A stretch of 64,000 nucleotides of DNA from Mucilaginibacter aquaedulcis (GCF_030409325.1 NZ_JAUFPR010000004.1:543548-607547), one strand, 5' to 3'. Counted from the stretch's first letter, positions 35,104-44,446 are shown. Translations and numbers: made by a program. The notes: generated from the letters alone by a model not told the origin.

Positions 35104-36351
35104 TTATATGCGCCGTTTTAAAGTGAGTACCACTTTATCAAGCCTTTTATCGTGGTATACATCAAGCAGGAGGCTACGGTCGTTTTTTGATTTAAATATG
35201 TCGTCAATTTCTTCAAGGGTCATTTTGGCAACAGGCTTAAAATTGATAGATACAATTTCATCATCAGGTTCCAGGCCAACCTCATCGCCTGCCGATCCGG
35301 GTTCTACCCGGTTAATAACTATCCGGTCAAAATTTTCGCCGGCAGCATAATATTCAAGCCCGCTCATGTCATGTTCAAAGGGTTCGCGAAAATTGGGTCC
35401 GGGTTTTAGGTACATGGTGTTGTGGGCGTAATCCAGAATAACTGAAAATCTTTTCAGCGTGCCGATACCAAGGTTGCCGTCGCGCTCTACTGATAAATTA
35501 AGCTGATTATTATTTACATCCGGAAAAGAGGCTATGGCGTCCTTGACTTTGAATTTACCCAGTTCAATTGCGGCAATGCGCCCCAGGTAGCCATTGATGG
35601 GGCCATTTAAACCGATGCCCAGGTTAGCGGAGGTAATGAACTTTTGTGGTAGCCCATAGCGCTTTACTATATTTTCGAGAGATATGGGATGCCCGGCACC
35701 AAGGTCGATAATGAGTTTGGTTTTTATGTTTTCACCGCTTTGCAGCGTAATCCAGGCTTCAACATAGGGCTTCCGGTCTTCAATGGTTATAGGTATTGGG
35801 ACCCCCTTTCTGAATACTTTTACATCTTTGGGGCGCCAAACGGTTAAGGTACTATCAGGTGTATTTATTTTAACGGCGAGATTATTAAAAAATTCGTACC
35901 CGATTAAACCATGAATAGGCATACCTGCATAACCCGACAAGCTGAAAAGATCTTTTTTAAGTATAGCCGCTGCTACATCATAGCTTTTTAATCCGGGTAT
36001 TTCAACATCAAGCGGTGAGGTGACGTAGGCTTCCGCATCTTCGCCCTCGCCCAGCCCCGGGATTTTTAAAGTGCGCTTGTTAGGAATATAAATAGAATCA
36101 GCTAATTTGGGGTCGGTTATGATCATGAGGCCAACGCCGGTATCTAATATAAAATTAAAGGGCCCTTTGTGGTTAATATTTAATTTAATAACCATAAGGC
36201 TGCGCACCAGGTGAAACGGAATGGTTACCTTTTTTTTGTGGAAATCAAGATCAAAATATTGAGCCCGGGCGGTTAAAAAGCAAAACGACAGTAAACATAC
36301 CAGCCACAATGTGCGGGATTGCTTTAACTGATGGAATAGCTTAAGTAACAA
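35104..36351 (-). CDS. Aspartyl protease with C-terminal PDZ domain
   Basis: 415 residues with a signal peptide (LWLVCLLSFCFLTARAQ). Only TTG at 36351 is available as a start before the in-frame stop upstream, unless a later codon is used. Two retropepsin-like halves: the first with FILDTGVGLMII (DTG, ~66-77), the second with LIIDLGAGHPISL (~210-222), where the usual DTG is DLG. A PDZ domain follows (VEPGSAGDEVGLEPDDEIVS, ~345-364). Bacterial relatives are periplasmic or surface proteases of unknown substrate. The altered second motif may reduce activity. Confidence 0.85.
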   Translation of the reverse strand: MLLKLFHQLKQSRTLWLVCLLSFCFLTARAQYFDLDFHKKKVTIPFHLVRSLMVIKLNINHKGPFNFILDTGVGLMIITDPKLADSIYIPNKRTLKIPGLGEGEDAEAYVTSPLDVEIPGLKSYDVAAAILKKDLFSLSGYAGMPIHGLIGYEFFNNLAVKINTPDSTLTVWRPKDVKVFRKGVPIPITIEDRKPYVEAWITLQSGENIKTKLIIDLGAGHPISLENIVKRYGLPQKFITSANLGIGLNGPINGYLGRIAAIELGKFKVKDAIASFPDVNNNQLNLSVERDGNLGIGTLKRFSVILDYAHNTMYLKPGPNFREPFEHDMSGLEYYAAGENFDRIVINRVEPGSAGDEVGLEPDDEIVSINFKPVAKMTLEEIDDIFKSKNDRSLLLDVYHDKRLDKVVLTLKRRI

Positions 36352-36408
36352 GAGATTATAGTTGGTATATTAAATTTACAACAATAATTGGTTAAACTGA
36401 ATATTTTT

Positions 36409-37734
36409 ATGCTAAAATCAACTTTTGTATTTCTGGTAATTATTGGCGGCTTATTGCTGTGTAATGATACCGTTTATGGACGTTCAATTAAAAAACGGAA
36501 GATAAAAAGGCAGTTTAAGCACTCGCAAATAGTTAATGATCATTTTACCGGGTTTGCCTTGTATGACCTGGACAATAAAAAAATGATATATGAATTAAAT
36601 GCAGATAAATATTTTACTCCGGCATCAAATACTAAGTTATTTACCTTTTATACCTGCCTTAAAATGCTTGGCGATTCGATACCGGCACTGCGTTATGAGG
36701 CCCGGAACGATTCGCTGGTATTTTGGGGTACGGGCGACCCCTCCTTTTTGCATAGCGACCTTAAAGGGATGAGTGCATACAGCTTTTTACAGCACAGTAA
36801 TAAAACCCTCTATTACTCGGCAACGGGTTATGATAATGATTTTTTTGGATCGGGCTGGGCTTGGGATGATTATGGCGATTATTACCAGGCCGAGATAAAC
36901 GGACTGCCCCTCGAAGATAATGTAGCCCTGATCTACGCAGATCATGATGGCAACCTGCAGGTTAAGCCTAATTATCTGAAACGCTTTTTAAGCCAGGATA
37001 CCAGCTATCACCCTAAACGTTTTAATGTTAAGCGCGATTTTGTAAGCAATAAATTTAGCTATCCGGTGATGGATGTGCCTGCAAATTTTAAACAGGAAAT
37101 ACCCTGGAAAACCAGCACCGAACTAACGTGTGCCTTATTGCAGGATACGCTGAAAAAACCGGTATGGCCAGTAAACCTGCCGCTAAGCAGCAATGCCAAA
37201 ACCATATACAATGCCAGTGCCGATTCTGTTTACCGCCGGATGCTGCAACCGAGTGATAATTTTATTGCCGAGCAACTGCTACTGGCCTGTTCATCCGTAA
37301 AGTTTAATACGCTGAATACCGATTCGGTGATTAATTATTCAAAAACTCACTTTTTGAATGATTTGCCAGATGTGCCCCAATGGGCTGATGGTTCAGGACT
37401 TTCGCGCCGTAATTTGTTTACGCCACGCAGTATCATCGCGCTTTTATGCAAAATTGAGGATGTGGTAAAGGACGAGCAGCTTTTGCATAGCATGATGCCC
37501 GCAGGCGGCACAACAGGCACCATCAGAACGGCTTATAAAACCGATAACGGACAGGTGTTTGTTTGGGCCAAAACAGGATCATTAGGTAATGTTTATAACC
37601 AGAGCGGATACCTGGTAACCCGAAAAGGCAAACGCCTGGCTTTTTCATTCATGAATAATGGCTTTACCCGCCCAACTAAAGAGATCAGGGATGAGATGGT
37701 CAGGATCATGACCTATATTCACGAGGAGTTTTAA
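36409..37734 (+). CDS. dacB: D-alanyl-D-alanine carboxypeptidase, PBP4 type (S13 family)
   Basis: 441 residues from the ATG at 36409, with a hydrophobic signal. It removes the terminal D-Ala from peptidoglycan stem peptides or cuts cross-links. The serine triad motifs of class C PBPs are present: SxxK in TPASNTKLF (~74-82), SxN in PSDNFIAEQL (~282-291) and KTG in WAKTGSLGN (~388-396). The catalytic Ser is that of SNTK. Periplasmic. An inverted-repeat element lies after its stop. Confidence 0.94.
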   Translation: MLKSTFVFLVIIGGLLLCNDTVYGRSIKKRKIKRQFKHSQIVNDHFTGFALYDLDNKKMIYELNADKYFTPASNTKLFTFYTCLKMLGDSIPALRYEARNDSLVFWGTGDPSFLHSDLKGMSAYSFLQHSNKTLYYSATGYDNDFFGSGWAWDDYGDYYQAEINGLPLEDNVALIYADHDGNLQVKPNYLKRFLSQDTSYHPKRFNVKRDFVSNKFSYPVMDVPANFKQEIPWKTSTELTCALLQDTLKKPVWPVNLPLSSNAKTIYNASADSVYRRMLQPSDNFIAEQLLLACSSVKFNTLNTDSVINYSKTHFLNDLPDVPQWADGSGLSRRNLFTPRSIIALLCKIEDVVKDEQLLHSMMPAGGTTGTIRTAYKTDNGQVFVWAKTGSLGNVYNQSGYLVTRKGKRLAFSFMNNGFTRPTKEIRDEMVRIMTYIHEEF

Positions 37735-37760
37735 AGGGAGGGGGAAAGTTTTGTAAAATG

Positions 37761-37841
37761 TGTCATTCCGATTGAGCGCGGGTAGGGATACGGGGTGTGC
37801 GAAAGAGAAAACATTTCTCGTCGTTCCTCCTCGAAATGACA
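37761..37841. repeat. Inverted-repeat element with TGTCATT/AATGACA ends
   Basis: 81 bases starting TGTCATTCCG and ending GAAATGACA, between the convergent dacB and a hypothetical gene. Interior GCGAAAGAGAAA and TTTCTCGTCG can pair. Shares end motifs with 1407-1496 and 60826-60943; the GCGAAAGAGAAA block is shared with the latter. Confidence 0.75.
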
Positions 37842-37865
37842 ATACTGCAGCACAATTTTTTAAGT

Positions 37866-38432
37866 TTAGTTCAACCGCTTTACCATTTGCTCTTCTACCA
37901 TTTTAAATACCTGGATGGGTTTTAGGGTACGCCAGCCAAGGTTATCAAGCACACCGCCAAAATTGATGTAATAATCAATATTGTTGCGCTTAAATTCGTC
38001 AATTACATGTTCGCGGAAGTTGATGCCTGCAATCCAGCCGTCCTCTATATCCTGAAACCACTCTTCATAATACAGATCATCGGATGAGTGAAAGTTGAGT
38101 ACATTCTCCCCTATCAGTATAAAATGATTAATACCACTATCTATCATCAGCTCCAGTAGTTCGCGTTTAAGCAGCATGATGTCATTATTGATAGCATCGT
38201 TCCATTCACCTATAAATTCAATAATGGTATAGCCTTTTTCGTAATCGGCAAACAGTACTTTTAGGTACAGGGTATTGGAACCAAAGGAGTCCCACTGTGG
38301 GTGCAGCAGATAGTTATACACCTGCTTATCAAACTCAAACTCATTATATTCAGTAGCATAAAAAGGCGAATATTCGTCTTCAGATGCTATATAATCATCT
38401 CTCCAGCGGTAATATGGTTCTATCTCGTGCAT
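37866..38432 (-). CDS. Hypothetical acidic protein
   Basis: 188 residues, cytosolic, rich in Asp, Glu, Tyr and Phe (for example YRWRDDYIASEDEYSPFY). It has no signal peptide and no recognised domain. A run of alternating hydrophobic and polar residues in the middle (YTIIEFIGEWNDAINNDIML) suggests an alpha/beta fold. It lies 92 bases downstream of murQ on the same strand and might be co-transcribed. Function unknown. Confidence 0.75.
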   Translation of the reverse strand: MHEIEPYYRWRDDYIASEDEYSPFYATEYNEFEFDKQVYNYLLHPQWDSFGSNTLYLKVLFADYEKGYTIIEFIGEWNDAINNDIMLLKRELLELMIDSGINHFILIGENVLNFHSSDDLYYEEWFQDIEDGWIAGINFREHVIDEFKRNNIDYYINFGGVLDNLGWRTLKPIQVFKMVEEQMVKRLN

Positions 38433-38523
38433 AGCTCTTTCTCAATTTCAAATATGCGAGTTTCAGATGAGAGGTTGATTTTAATTCGCATGTCTGCACA
38501 TCTGAAATCTGCACATCAATTCG

Positions 38524-39330
38524 TTATTTTTTATAGTTGTCAACGGCGCTTCTAACACTTCCGTATTTCTTTAACAGCGCTGCGGCATCATCTTCATTTA
38601 ACCCGGTTTCTTCCATCACCATACGGGCTCCGCGGTTAACCAGTTTATTGTTGCTTAACTGCATATCAACCATTTTATTCCCCTTTACACGGCCCAATTG
38701 TATCATAACGCTGGTACTTAGCATGTTTAAAACAAGCTTTTGTGCAGTGCCGGCCTTCATGCGGGTTGATCCGGTTAAAAATTCAGGTCCGGTTACTACC
38801 TCAACCGGATATTGCGCCTCGGCGGCAACGGGGCTGCCACTATTACAAACAATGCATCCGGTTACAATACCATTTTGAGCGGCAGTTTTTAGCCCGCCAA
38901 TAACATAAGGTGTAGTACCCGATGCAGCAATACCTACTACAACATCCTTGTCATTTATCTGAAATGCCAGCAAATCTTTCCAGGCTTGTTCGGCATCATC
39001 CTCTGCAAACTCAACAGCTTTGCGAATGGCGCCATCGCCACCGGCAATAATACCAACTACCATATCAAACGGAACCCCGAACGTTGGGGGGCACTCTGAA
39101 GCATCAACAACACCTAAACGACCGCTGGTACCTGCGCCTATGTAGAACAGCCTGCCGCCTGCTTTCATGCGCGAAGCGGTTATAGCTGCCAGCTGCTCAA
39201 TTTGCGGCAATGCTTTTTTAACAGCAAGGGGAACTGTTTGGTCTTCTTTGTTAATGTTTTCAAGTATCTCAAGAACCGATAGCTGTTCTAAATTCTTGTA
39301 GTGCGATTCCCTTTCGGTGATGGTTTCCAT
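38524..39330 (-). CDS. murQ: N-acetylmuramic acid 6-phosphate etherase
   Basis: SIS-domain enzyme that splits the ether bond of MurNAc-6-phosphate to give GlcNAc-6-phosphate and lactate in cell-wall recycling. The ATG at 39330 gives 268 residues, slightly shorter than the usual 290-300. Motifs: RLFYIGAGTSGRLGV (sugar-phosphate binding, ~60-74), DASECPPTFG and LTGSTRMKAGTAQKLVLNML. The catalytic Glu is expected in the ECPP region. Cytosolic. It lies close to dacB and the glucosaminidases in the chromosome, but with no shared transcript. Confidence 0.93.
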   Translation of the reverse strand: METITERESHYKNLEQLSVLEILENINKEDQTVPLAVKKALPQIEQLAAITASRMKAGGRLFYIGAGTSGRLGVVDASECPPTFGVPFDMVVGIIAGGDGAIRKAVEFAEDDAEQAWKDLLAFQINDKDVVVGIAASGTTPYVIGGLKTAAQNGIVTGCIVCNSGSPVAAEAQYPVEVVTGPEFLTGSTRMKAGTAQKLVLNMLSTSVMIQLGRVKGNKMVDMQLSNNKLVNRGARMVMEETGLNEDDAAALLKKYGSVRSAVDNYKK

Positions 39331-39413
39331 TAATTTCAAATAATTTATAACAAAATTCGGTAAAAAACATCAAATGCAATGATGCCAATAAAAATTATTG
39401 ATAACGCATTGAT

Positions 39414-39421
39414 TAACTTTG
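39414..39421 (+). promoter_or_regulatory. Promoter -7 element before the S41 protease
   Basis: TAACTTTG, 10 bases before the ATG at 39432; a good TAnnTTTG match, with no -33 element seen. Confidence 0.4.
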
Positions 39422-39431
39422 CTCACAGAAC

Positions 39432-41018
39432 ATGAAAAAGACTGCGGGTGTTATTTTTAGGACAATGATCCTGGTGCTGTTAGGTATTGCTATTGGGTTA
39501 CTGATAGGCGATGGTAATTTTGCTGACCGTAACCTTGGCTTTTCATTTTCAGGTAATGATAAAATTTCAAAAGTTCTGGAACTGGTTGGTAACAACTATG
39601 TTGATAGCGTGAATGTTGACAGTATCGAGGGGGTATCAGTTAATAATATGCTGCAGAATCTTGATCCGCATTCACTTTACTTACCACCGCAGCAGGCACA
39701 ATCAATTAATGAACGGCTTGATGGCGGCTTTAACGGCATTGGCATTGAATACCAGCTGCTGCGCGATACACTGGTTATTACCCAGGTATACGAAGGCGGC
39801 CCCGCAGCCCGGGCAGGCTTGTTGGCCGGAAGCAAAGTGCTTACGGCCGATGGTAAAAAATTCTCCGGAACCAAACTTACTGCGGACAGGGTAAACAATA
39901 TTTTCAGGGGACAAAAAGATGCGGTTATCCTGTTAGGCGTTGCCGAAGGTAGCGGCATAAAAACATACACTATAAAACGCGGACGTGTTGATTTAAGCAG
40001 CGTGAACGCGGCTTATATGGTTAACAGCAATACAGGTTATATCAAAATAAGCAAGTTTGCATCAACTACCGATATTGATTTCAGGAAAGCGCTGAAGCGC
40101 CTTAAAACCGATGGCATGAGCAAGCTGTTGCTTGACTTGAGGGGCAATGGCGGTGGCTACCTGAATGCAGCAACATCCATGGCCGACGAGTTTTTGGATA
40201 AAGGCAAGCTGATTGTTTATACCAAAGGCGTGCATGAACCGCGTACTGATTACTTTGCTACTGATTCGGGAGCGTTTCAACAGGGTAAGGTAACAGTATT
40301 GATTGATGAGTATTCGGCATCGGCAAGTGAAATACTTGCGGGGGCCTTGCAGGACCTGGACAGGGCCACCATTGTAGGCCGGCGATCGTTTGGTAAGGGG
40401 CTTGTTCAGCAACAGTTTCCATTTGAAGATGGTTCGGCGGTAAACTTAACGGTTGCCAGGTATTATACCCCATCGGGCCGGTCTATCCAAAAATCATATA
40501 AGGGCGGGCTTGATAGCTACCGCAATGAGTTGGCCCAGCGGATGCAAAAAGGCGAACTGTTTTCTGAGCAAAGCAACCGGAGCGATTCAATTTTTAAAGG
40601 CACATCTTACCACACCCTTAACGGGCGCAAGGTTTTTAGCGGTGGCGGTATTATGCCCGATGTTTTTGTACCGGCAGATACTACACAAAATACCATGGTA
40701 ATACAAAACCTGCTTGACCAGCAGCTGTTTTCGGCCTACGTGATTGACAGGATGCAGCCTGTTTTAAACAAATTTACAACCGATACCGATTTTATAAAAA
40801 ACTATACGATTACTGATGAGGACTTTCATGACTTTATCCTTTACTCATCGCAAAAGCTTAAAGAAATGGATTCGCACGAACTGCTGATATCCCGTGACTA
40901 TATTAAAAGTGTATTGAAGGCCAACGCGGCCCGCTTTAAGTGGGGCGATAACGCTTTTTACCAGGTAATGAATGATAACGACGAAGCCTTTAAAAAGGCA
41001 GTCGCGACTATTAATTAA
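39432..41018 (+). CDS. S41 family C-terminal processing peptidase
   Basis: 528 residues with an N-terminal signal anchor (VIFRTMILVLLGIAIGLLIG). A PDZ domain occupies about 88-175 (YEGGPAARAGLLAGSKVL). The protease domain has the Ser in IDEYSASASEIL (~285-296) and the Lys in GRRSFGKGLVQQ (~317-328), the Ser-Lys dyad of CtpA/Prc relatives. A C-terminal helical tail follows. Acts in the periplasm on C-terminal tails of proteins. A bidirectional terminator separates it from der. Confidence 0.93.
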   Translation: MKKTAGVIFRTMILVLLGIAIGLLIGDGNFADRNLGFSFSGNDKISKVLELVGNNYVDSVNVDSIEGVSVNNMLQNLDPHSLYLPPQQAQSINERLDGGFNGIGIEYQLLRDTLVITQVYEGGPAARAGLLAGSKVLTADGKKFSGTKLTADRVNNIFRGQKDAVILLGVAEGSGIKTYTIKRGRVDLSSVNAAYMVNSNTGYIKISKFASTTDIDFRKALKRLKTDGMSKLLLDLRGNGGGYLNAATSMADEFLDKGKLIVYTKGVHEPRTDYFATDSGAFQQGKVTVLIDEYSASASEILAGALQDLDRATIVGRRSFGKGLVQQQFPFEDGSAVNLTVARYYTPSGRSIQKSYKGGLDSYRNELAQRMQKGELFSEQSNRSDSIFKGTSYHTLNGRKVFSGGGIMPDVFVPADTTQNTMVIQNLLDQQLFSAYVIDRMQPVLNKFTTDTDFIKNYTITDEDFHDFILYSSQKLKEMDSHELLISRDYIKSVLKANAARFKWGDNAFYQVMNDNDEAFKKAVATIN

Positions 41019-41045
41019 CTTTCGCACTCAGAGACATCCGGATAT

Positions 41046-41077
41046 AAAAAAAGCACCTTTTAAAGGTGCTTTTTTTA
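41046..41077. terminator. Bidirectional terminator between S41 protease and der
   Basis: AAAAAAAGCACCTTTTAAAGGTGCTTTTTTT-type stem (perfect AAAGCACCTTT/AAAGGTGCTTT) with A and T runs on both sides, between convergent genes. Confidence 0.85.
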
Positions 41078-41083
41078 TGCTGA

Positions 41084-42385
41084 TTATTTTTGTCTGAACC
41101 ACACCTGTATCGGTGCGCCCGAAAAATCAAAGTTTTCTCTTAGTTTGTTTTCAATAAAACGGTAATACGGTTCTTTTACATACTGCGGTAAATTACAGAA
41201 GAACGCGAACATGGGTGATGAACCTGCAATTTGAGTAATGTATTTGATTTTAACGTATTTCCCTTTGATAGATGGCGGCGGATAGGCTTCAATGATGGGC
41301 AGCATTACCTCGTTCAGTTTAGAGGTGGATATTTTGCGGGCACGGTTTTGATAAACCTGGTTGGCCACATCAATTACCTTTAACACACGTTGTTTTTCGG
41401 TTACTGAAGTAAACACGATAGGCACATCGGTAAATGGCGCTATTTTCTCGCGGATCTGCTCTTCAAAAACTTTTACGGTTTTGTTATTTTTCTCAATCAA
41501 ATCCCATTTGTTTACCACCACCATGATACCTTTTTTATTCTTTTCGGCCAAGTGGAATATATTGATATCCTGCGATTCGATACCTTCAACAGCATCAATC
41601 ATCAGGATGATCACATCAGCTTCTTCCAGGGCTTTGATGGTACGCATCACCGAGTAAAACTCGATGTTTTCTTTCACCTTGGTTTTTTTACGCATCCCGG
41701 CAGTATCAATCAGCATAAAATCATGCCCGTATTGGTTGTAGTGGATGTGTATAGAATCGCGGGTGGTACCTGCTATAGGGGTTACAATGTTGCGGTCTTT
41801 ACCGATAAGCGCGTTGATGATGGATGATTTACCTACGTTTGGCCTGCCCACAATGGCATATTTGGGGCGGGTGTTCTCTTCCAGAACAACATCCTCACAA
41901 TGTTTAACCACTTCGTCAAGCAATTCGCCGGTGCCAGAGCCCGTCATTGACGAAATGCTGTAGATCTCGCCCAAACCCAGGCTGTAAAACACCATCGAAT
42001 CGGCAACCTGGCTGTTATTATCCAGCTTGTTTACTACCACAAAAACGGGTTTGCTGCTTTTACGAAGGCGGGTGGCAATTTCATCGTCAAGATCGGTGAT
42101 GCCGGTAGTAACATCAACAACAAATAAAATAACGGTGGCTTCCTCAATAGCAATATCAACCTGCTCACGTATGGCAGCTTCAAAAACATCATCAGAGTTG
42201 GCTACGTAGCCGCCGGTATCAATAAGGGTAAACTGGTGGTTAAGCCACTCGGCCACACCGTAATGCCTGTCGCGCGTTACGCCGCTAAAATCATCAACAA
42301 TGGCTTTACGGGTTTCGGTTAAGCGGTTATATAAGGTTGATTTGCCCACGTTGGGCCTGCCCACTATGGCTACTATGTTACTCAT
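41084..42385 (-). CDS. der: Ribosome-associated GTPase Der (EngA)
   Basis: 433 residues with two G domains in tandem, the mark of Der: the first with GRPNVGKSTLYN (~9-20), DTGGYV and NKLD; the second with GRPNVGKSSIINALIG (~180-195), DTAGMRKK and NKWDLIE. A KH-like domain ends the protein. Needed for late 50S subunit maturation. ATG at 42385. It lies upstream in map order of era, with an inverted repeat between them. Confidence 0.97.
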   Translation of the reverse strand: MSNIVAIVGRPNVGKSTLYNRLTETRKAIVDDFSGVTRDRHYGVAEWLNHQFTLIDTGGYVANSDDVFEAAIREQVDIAIEEATVILFVVDVTTGITDLDDEIATRLRKSSKPVFVVVNKLDNNSQVADSMVFYSLGLGEIYSISSMTGSGTGELLDEVVKHCEDVVLEENTRPKYAIVGRPNVGKSSIINALIGKDRNIVTPIAGTTRDSIHIHYNQYGHDFMLIDTAGMRKKTKVKENIEFYSVMRTIKALEEADVIILMIDAVEGIESQDINIFHLAEKNKKGIMVVVNKWDLIEKNNKTVKVFEEQIREKIAPFTDVPIVFTSVTEKQRVLKVIDVANQVYQNRARKISTSKLNEVMLPIIEAYPPPSIKGKYVKIKYITQIAGSSPMFAFFCNLPQYVKEPYYRFIENKLRENFDFSGAPIQVWFRQK

Positions 42386-42398
42386 GGTTGTTAGATTT

Positions 42399-42506
42399 AA
42401 GAATCAAGAGACAAGAATCAAGACAAACTTATCTAAAGTCGGTCTATATTTCGCACTCTAATTCTTATTATATTGTTATTAATTTAACTCTTGTATCTTG
42501 ATTCTT
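42399..42506. repeat. Inverted repeat between der and era
   Basis: AAGAATCAAGAGACAAGA (42399-42416) and TCTTGTATCTTGATTCTT (42489-42506) are inverted repeats with one mismatch. The repeated AATCAAGA words look like a low-complexity intergenic element; part of the der promoter may lie here. Confidence 0.6.
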
Positions 42507-42524
42507 ACCTCTTGACTCTATGGA

Positions 42525-43400
42525 TTACTCGTATCCGAATTTTTTAAGGTAATTTTTTTTGCTGCGCCAGTCGGGGATCACTTTGACAAACATTTCCAGG
42601 AAAATCTTTCGCTGAAAAAATTCTTCCATATCGCGGCGGGCATAGGTGCCTACAATTTTAAGCATTTTACCACCCTGGCCAATGATGATGTTTTTTTGCG
42701 AATCGCGTTCCACAATAATTTCGGCGCTGATGCGGTGCAGTGTTTCGCCTTCAATAAAGGCAGTAACAATAACTTCGGCGCTATAAGGGATCTCCTTTTT
42801 GTATTGTTTAAGCAACTGCGCGCGGATCATTTCTGACGCGAAGAAACGGTCGTTACGATCGGTAAGCGCGTCCTTTTCGTAATAAGCGGGGTGCTCGGGT
42901 AGGTTTTCAACAACAAAATCCATTACAGATTTAATGTTGTGCTCATGCAGGGCCGATATGGCAAAAACGGCTTTAGGGTTTAGCTTCTCCTGCCAAAACT
43001 CTACTTTCTTTTTTACGGTTTCCTCGTCGCTTTGGTCAATTTTGTTAATGAGCACGGCAACCGGGGCCAATGAGCCTTCCAGTTTTTTCAACACATCGGT
43101 TTCATCATACTCCTCGTAAATATCAGTAACGAGTAAAATAAGGTCGGCATCAACAATAGAACCATCTACCTGGTGCATCATGCTTTCATGCAGGGCATAG
43201 TGCGGTTTGATAACACCGGGCGTGTCTGAAAACACGATCTGGTAATCGTCGGTATTTACAATACCCAAAATGCGGTGACGTGTAGTTTGCGCTTTTGGGG
43301 TAATGATTGACATTTTTTCGCCAACAAGGGCGTTCATAAGGGTTGATTTACCTGCGTTGGGTTTACCAATAATGCTTACAAAACCTGCCTTGTGACTCAT
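42525..43400 (-). CDS. era: GTPase Era
   Basis: 291 residues from the ATG at 43400. G domain with GKPNAGKSTLMNALVG (~11-26), SDTPGVI (~61-67) and NKID (~125-128), then a KH domain with GQGGKMLKIVGTYARRDMEE that binds the 3' end of 16S rRNA. Assists 30S maturation. Transcribed in the same direction as der. The tRNA-fMet promoter lies just upstream on the other strand. Confidence 0.96.
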   Translation of the reverse strand: MSHKAGFVSIIGKPNAGKSTLMNALVGEKMSIITPKAQTTRHRILGIVNTDDYQIVFSDTPGVIKPHYALHESMMHQVDGSIVDADLILLVTDIYEEYDETDVLKKLEGSLAPVAVLINKIDQSDEETVKKKVEFWQEKLNPKAVFAISALHEHNIKSVMDFVVENLPEHPAYYEKDALTDRNDRFFASEMIRAQLLKQYKKEIPYSAEVIVTAFIEGETLHRISAEIIVERDSQKNIIIGQGGKMLKIVGTYARRDMEEFFQRKIFLEMFVKVIPDWRSKKNYLKKFGYE

Positions 43401-43421
43401 ATAAAAATAATTAAAAATATA

Positions 43422-43461
43422 TTTGGACTGCAAAGAAACGAATTATATCTTTGCAGTCCAA
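43422..43461 (+). promoter_or_regulatory. tRNA-fMet promoter embedded in a 14-bp inverted repeat
   Basis: TTTG (43422-43425) and TATCTTTG (43446-43453), 20 bases apart, form a complete Bacteroidota promoter. The two words lie in opposite arms of a perfect inverted repeat, TTGGACTGCAAAGA (43423-43436) and TCTTTGCAGTCCAA (43448-43461), with an 11-base centre. The tRNA starts 84 bases after the repeat. Confidence 0.65.
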
Positions 43462-43544
43462 TTAAAACGGAGTGCAAATTGCATTTTGACAATTGGAAGG
43501 AACTTTCCGAGGTTATGACGGAATGCAACATATAAGAATAACAG

Positions 43545-43617
<73 letters not shown>

Positions 43618-43625
43618 CAAAGTAA

Positions 43626-43662
43626 AGGCCTCTTAGAGAAATCTGAGAGGCTTTTTTGTTTT
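43626..43662 (+). terminator. Terminator after tRNA-fMet copy 1
   Basis: GCCTCTTAGA/TCTGAGAGGC stem followed by TTTTTTG and more T. Confidence 0.75.
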
Positions 43663-43729
43663 TCAATATTTTGCCGGTGAATATTCTTGATTTAATGATT
43701 TGAACTTAAGAAAGTTTATAGAACATGAG

Positions 43730-44446
43730 TTAATAACAAGGTTCGACAGCGACCAGTTCTGCTAATTTGGCGGCTATTTCTTTCATTGTTTCTTCTGAAG
43801 TGCTAAGACCGCTTCGTGAGCCGAGCAAGGGACTTACATCACGTAAAGCTTCATACGTCGTGTTGTGCATGATTGGAACAAGTAAATCTCTGGCTAATAG
43901 TACAGAAAGCTCTTTGTCGGCGATGCCCTCTCCTGCAAGGCGACGCAGTAAAGCCGGAGTTACCAGCACAATTCCAACCCGTGACTTTACCAATCCCTTG
44001 TCGATTTCGCGAAGCAAGGATGAACCAAGCAAGACATCTTTTTCGCTGAACCAAACCGAAACATTATTAGATTCAAGGAGATCATGTAATTCCTTCGCAG
44101 CTCCTTGTCGATCATCCCATGCATGGCAAAGAAAAATGTCGCGTAGGTCAGGCAAAGAGGATCTCTCCTCTACATTTTCACGGACTGGTGTGAGAGTACG
44201 AACCTCGGCGGGCGTATAAAGAACAGATGAACCCGCTTGAGACCAACGAGGCTTAATGCTCCGACCCGACCCGTTGCTGCTACTGCGGCTTCCCGAGTTG
44301 CTTGTTGACGAAGGGTTGGTTGGTGAGTAAGACGGGTAGGAATCGTAGGATGGGTAGGAGCGGTAGCTGCGACTACTACATGCTGGACAGGCTGCTGCTC
44401 CGCTCGCTGTGCGGTGTCCATATGTTGGGGCTGTACATCTTGCCAT
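43730..44446 (-). CDS. TIR domain protein with Cys/His N-terminus and Ser/Tyr-rich linker
   Basis: 238 residues. N-terminus: Cys4, His11, Cys20 and Cys23 (TAPTYGH...CPAC), a possible zinc site. Residues ~25-65 are a low-complexity Ser/Tyr/Pro/Asn linker. The TIR domain is ~102-235: DIFLCHAWDDR opens it, VWFSEKDVLLGSSLLREID is the second conserved block, then the putative catalytic Glu179 in DKELSVLL. Bacterial TIR domains often cleave NAD and act in anti-phage defence; here no partner (Thoeris ThsA, Cap, or Argonaute) is near. Flanked by two tRNA-fMet genes, which supports acquisition by transfer. Function is inference. Confidence 0.88.
   Translation of the reverse strand: MARCTAPTYGHRTASGAAACPACSSRSYRSYPSYDSYPSYSPTNPSSTSNSGSRSSSNGSGRSIKPRWSQAGSSVLYTPAEVRTLTPVRENVEERSSLPDLRDIFLCHAWDDRQGAAKELHDLLESNNVSVWFSEKDVLLGSSLLREIDKGLVKSRVGIVLVTPALLRRLAGEGIADKELSVLLARDLLVPIMHNTTYEALRDVSPLLGSRSGLSTSEETMKEIAAKLAELVAVEPCY

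Noticed and set aside
43730..44446. Complete Thoeris or CBASS system around the TIR gene
   Set aside because: No SIR2, nucleotide cyclase or effector gene lies within several kilobases.
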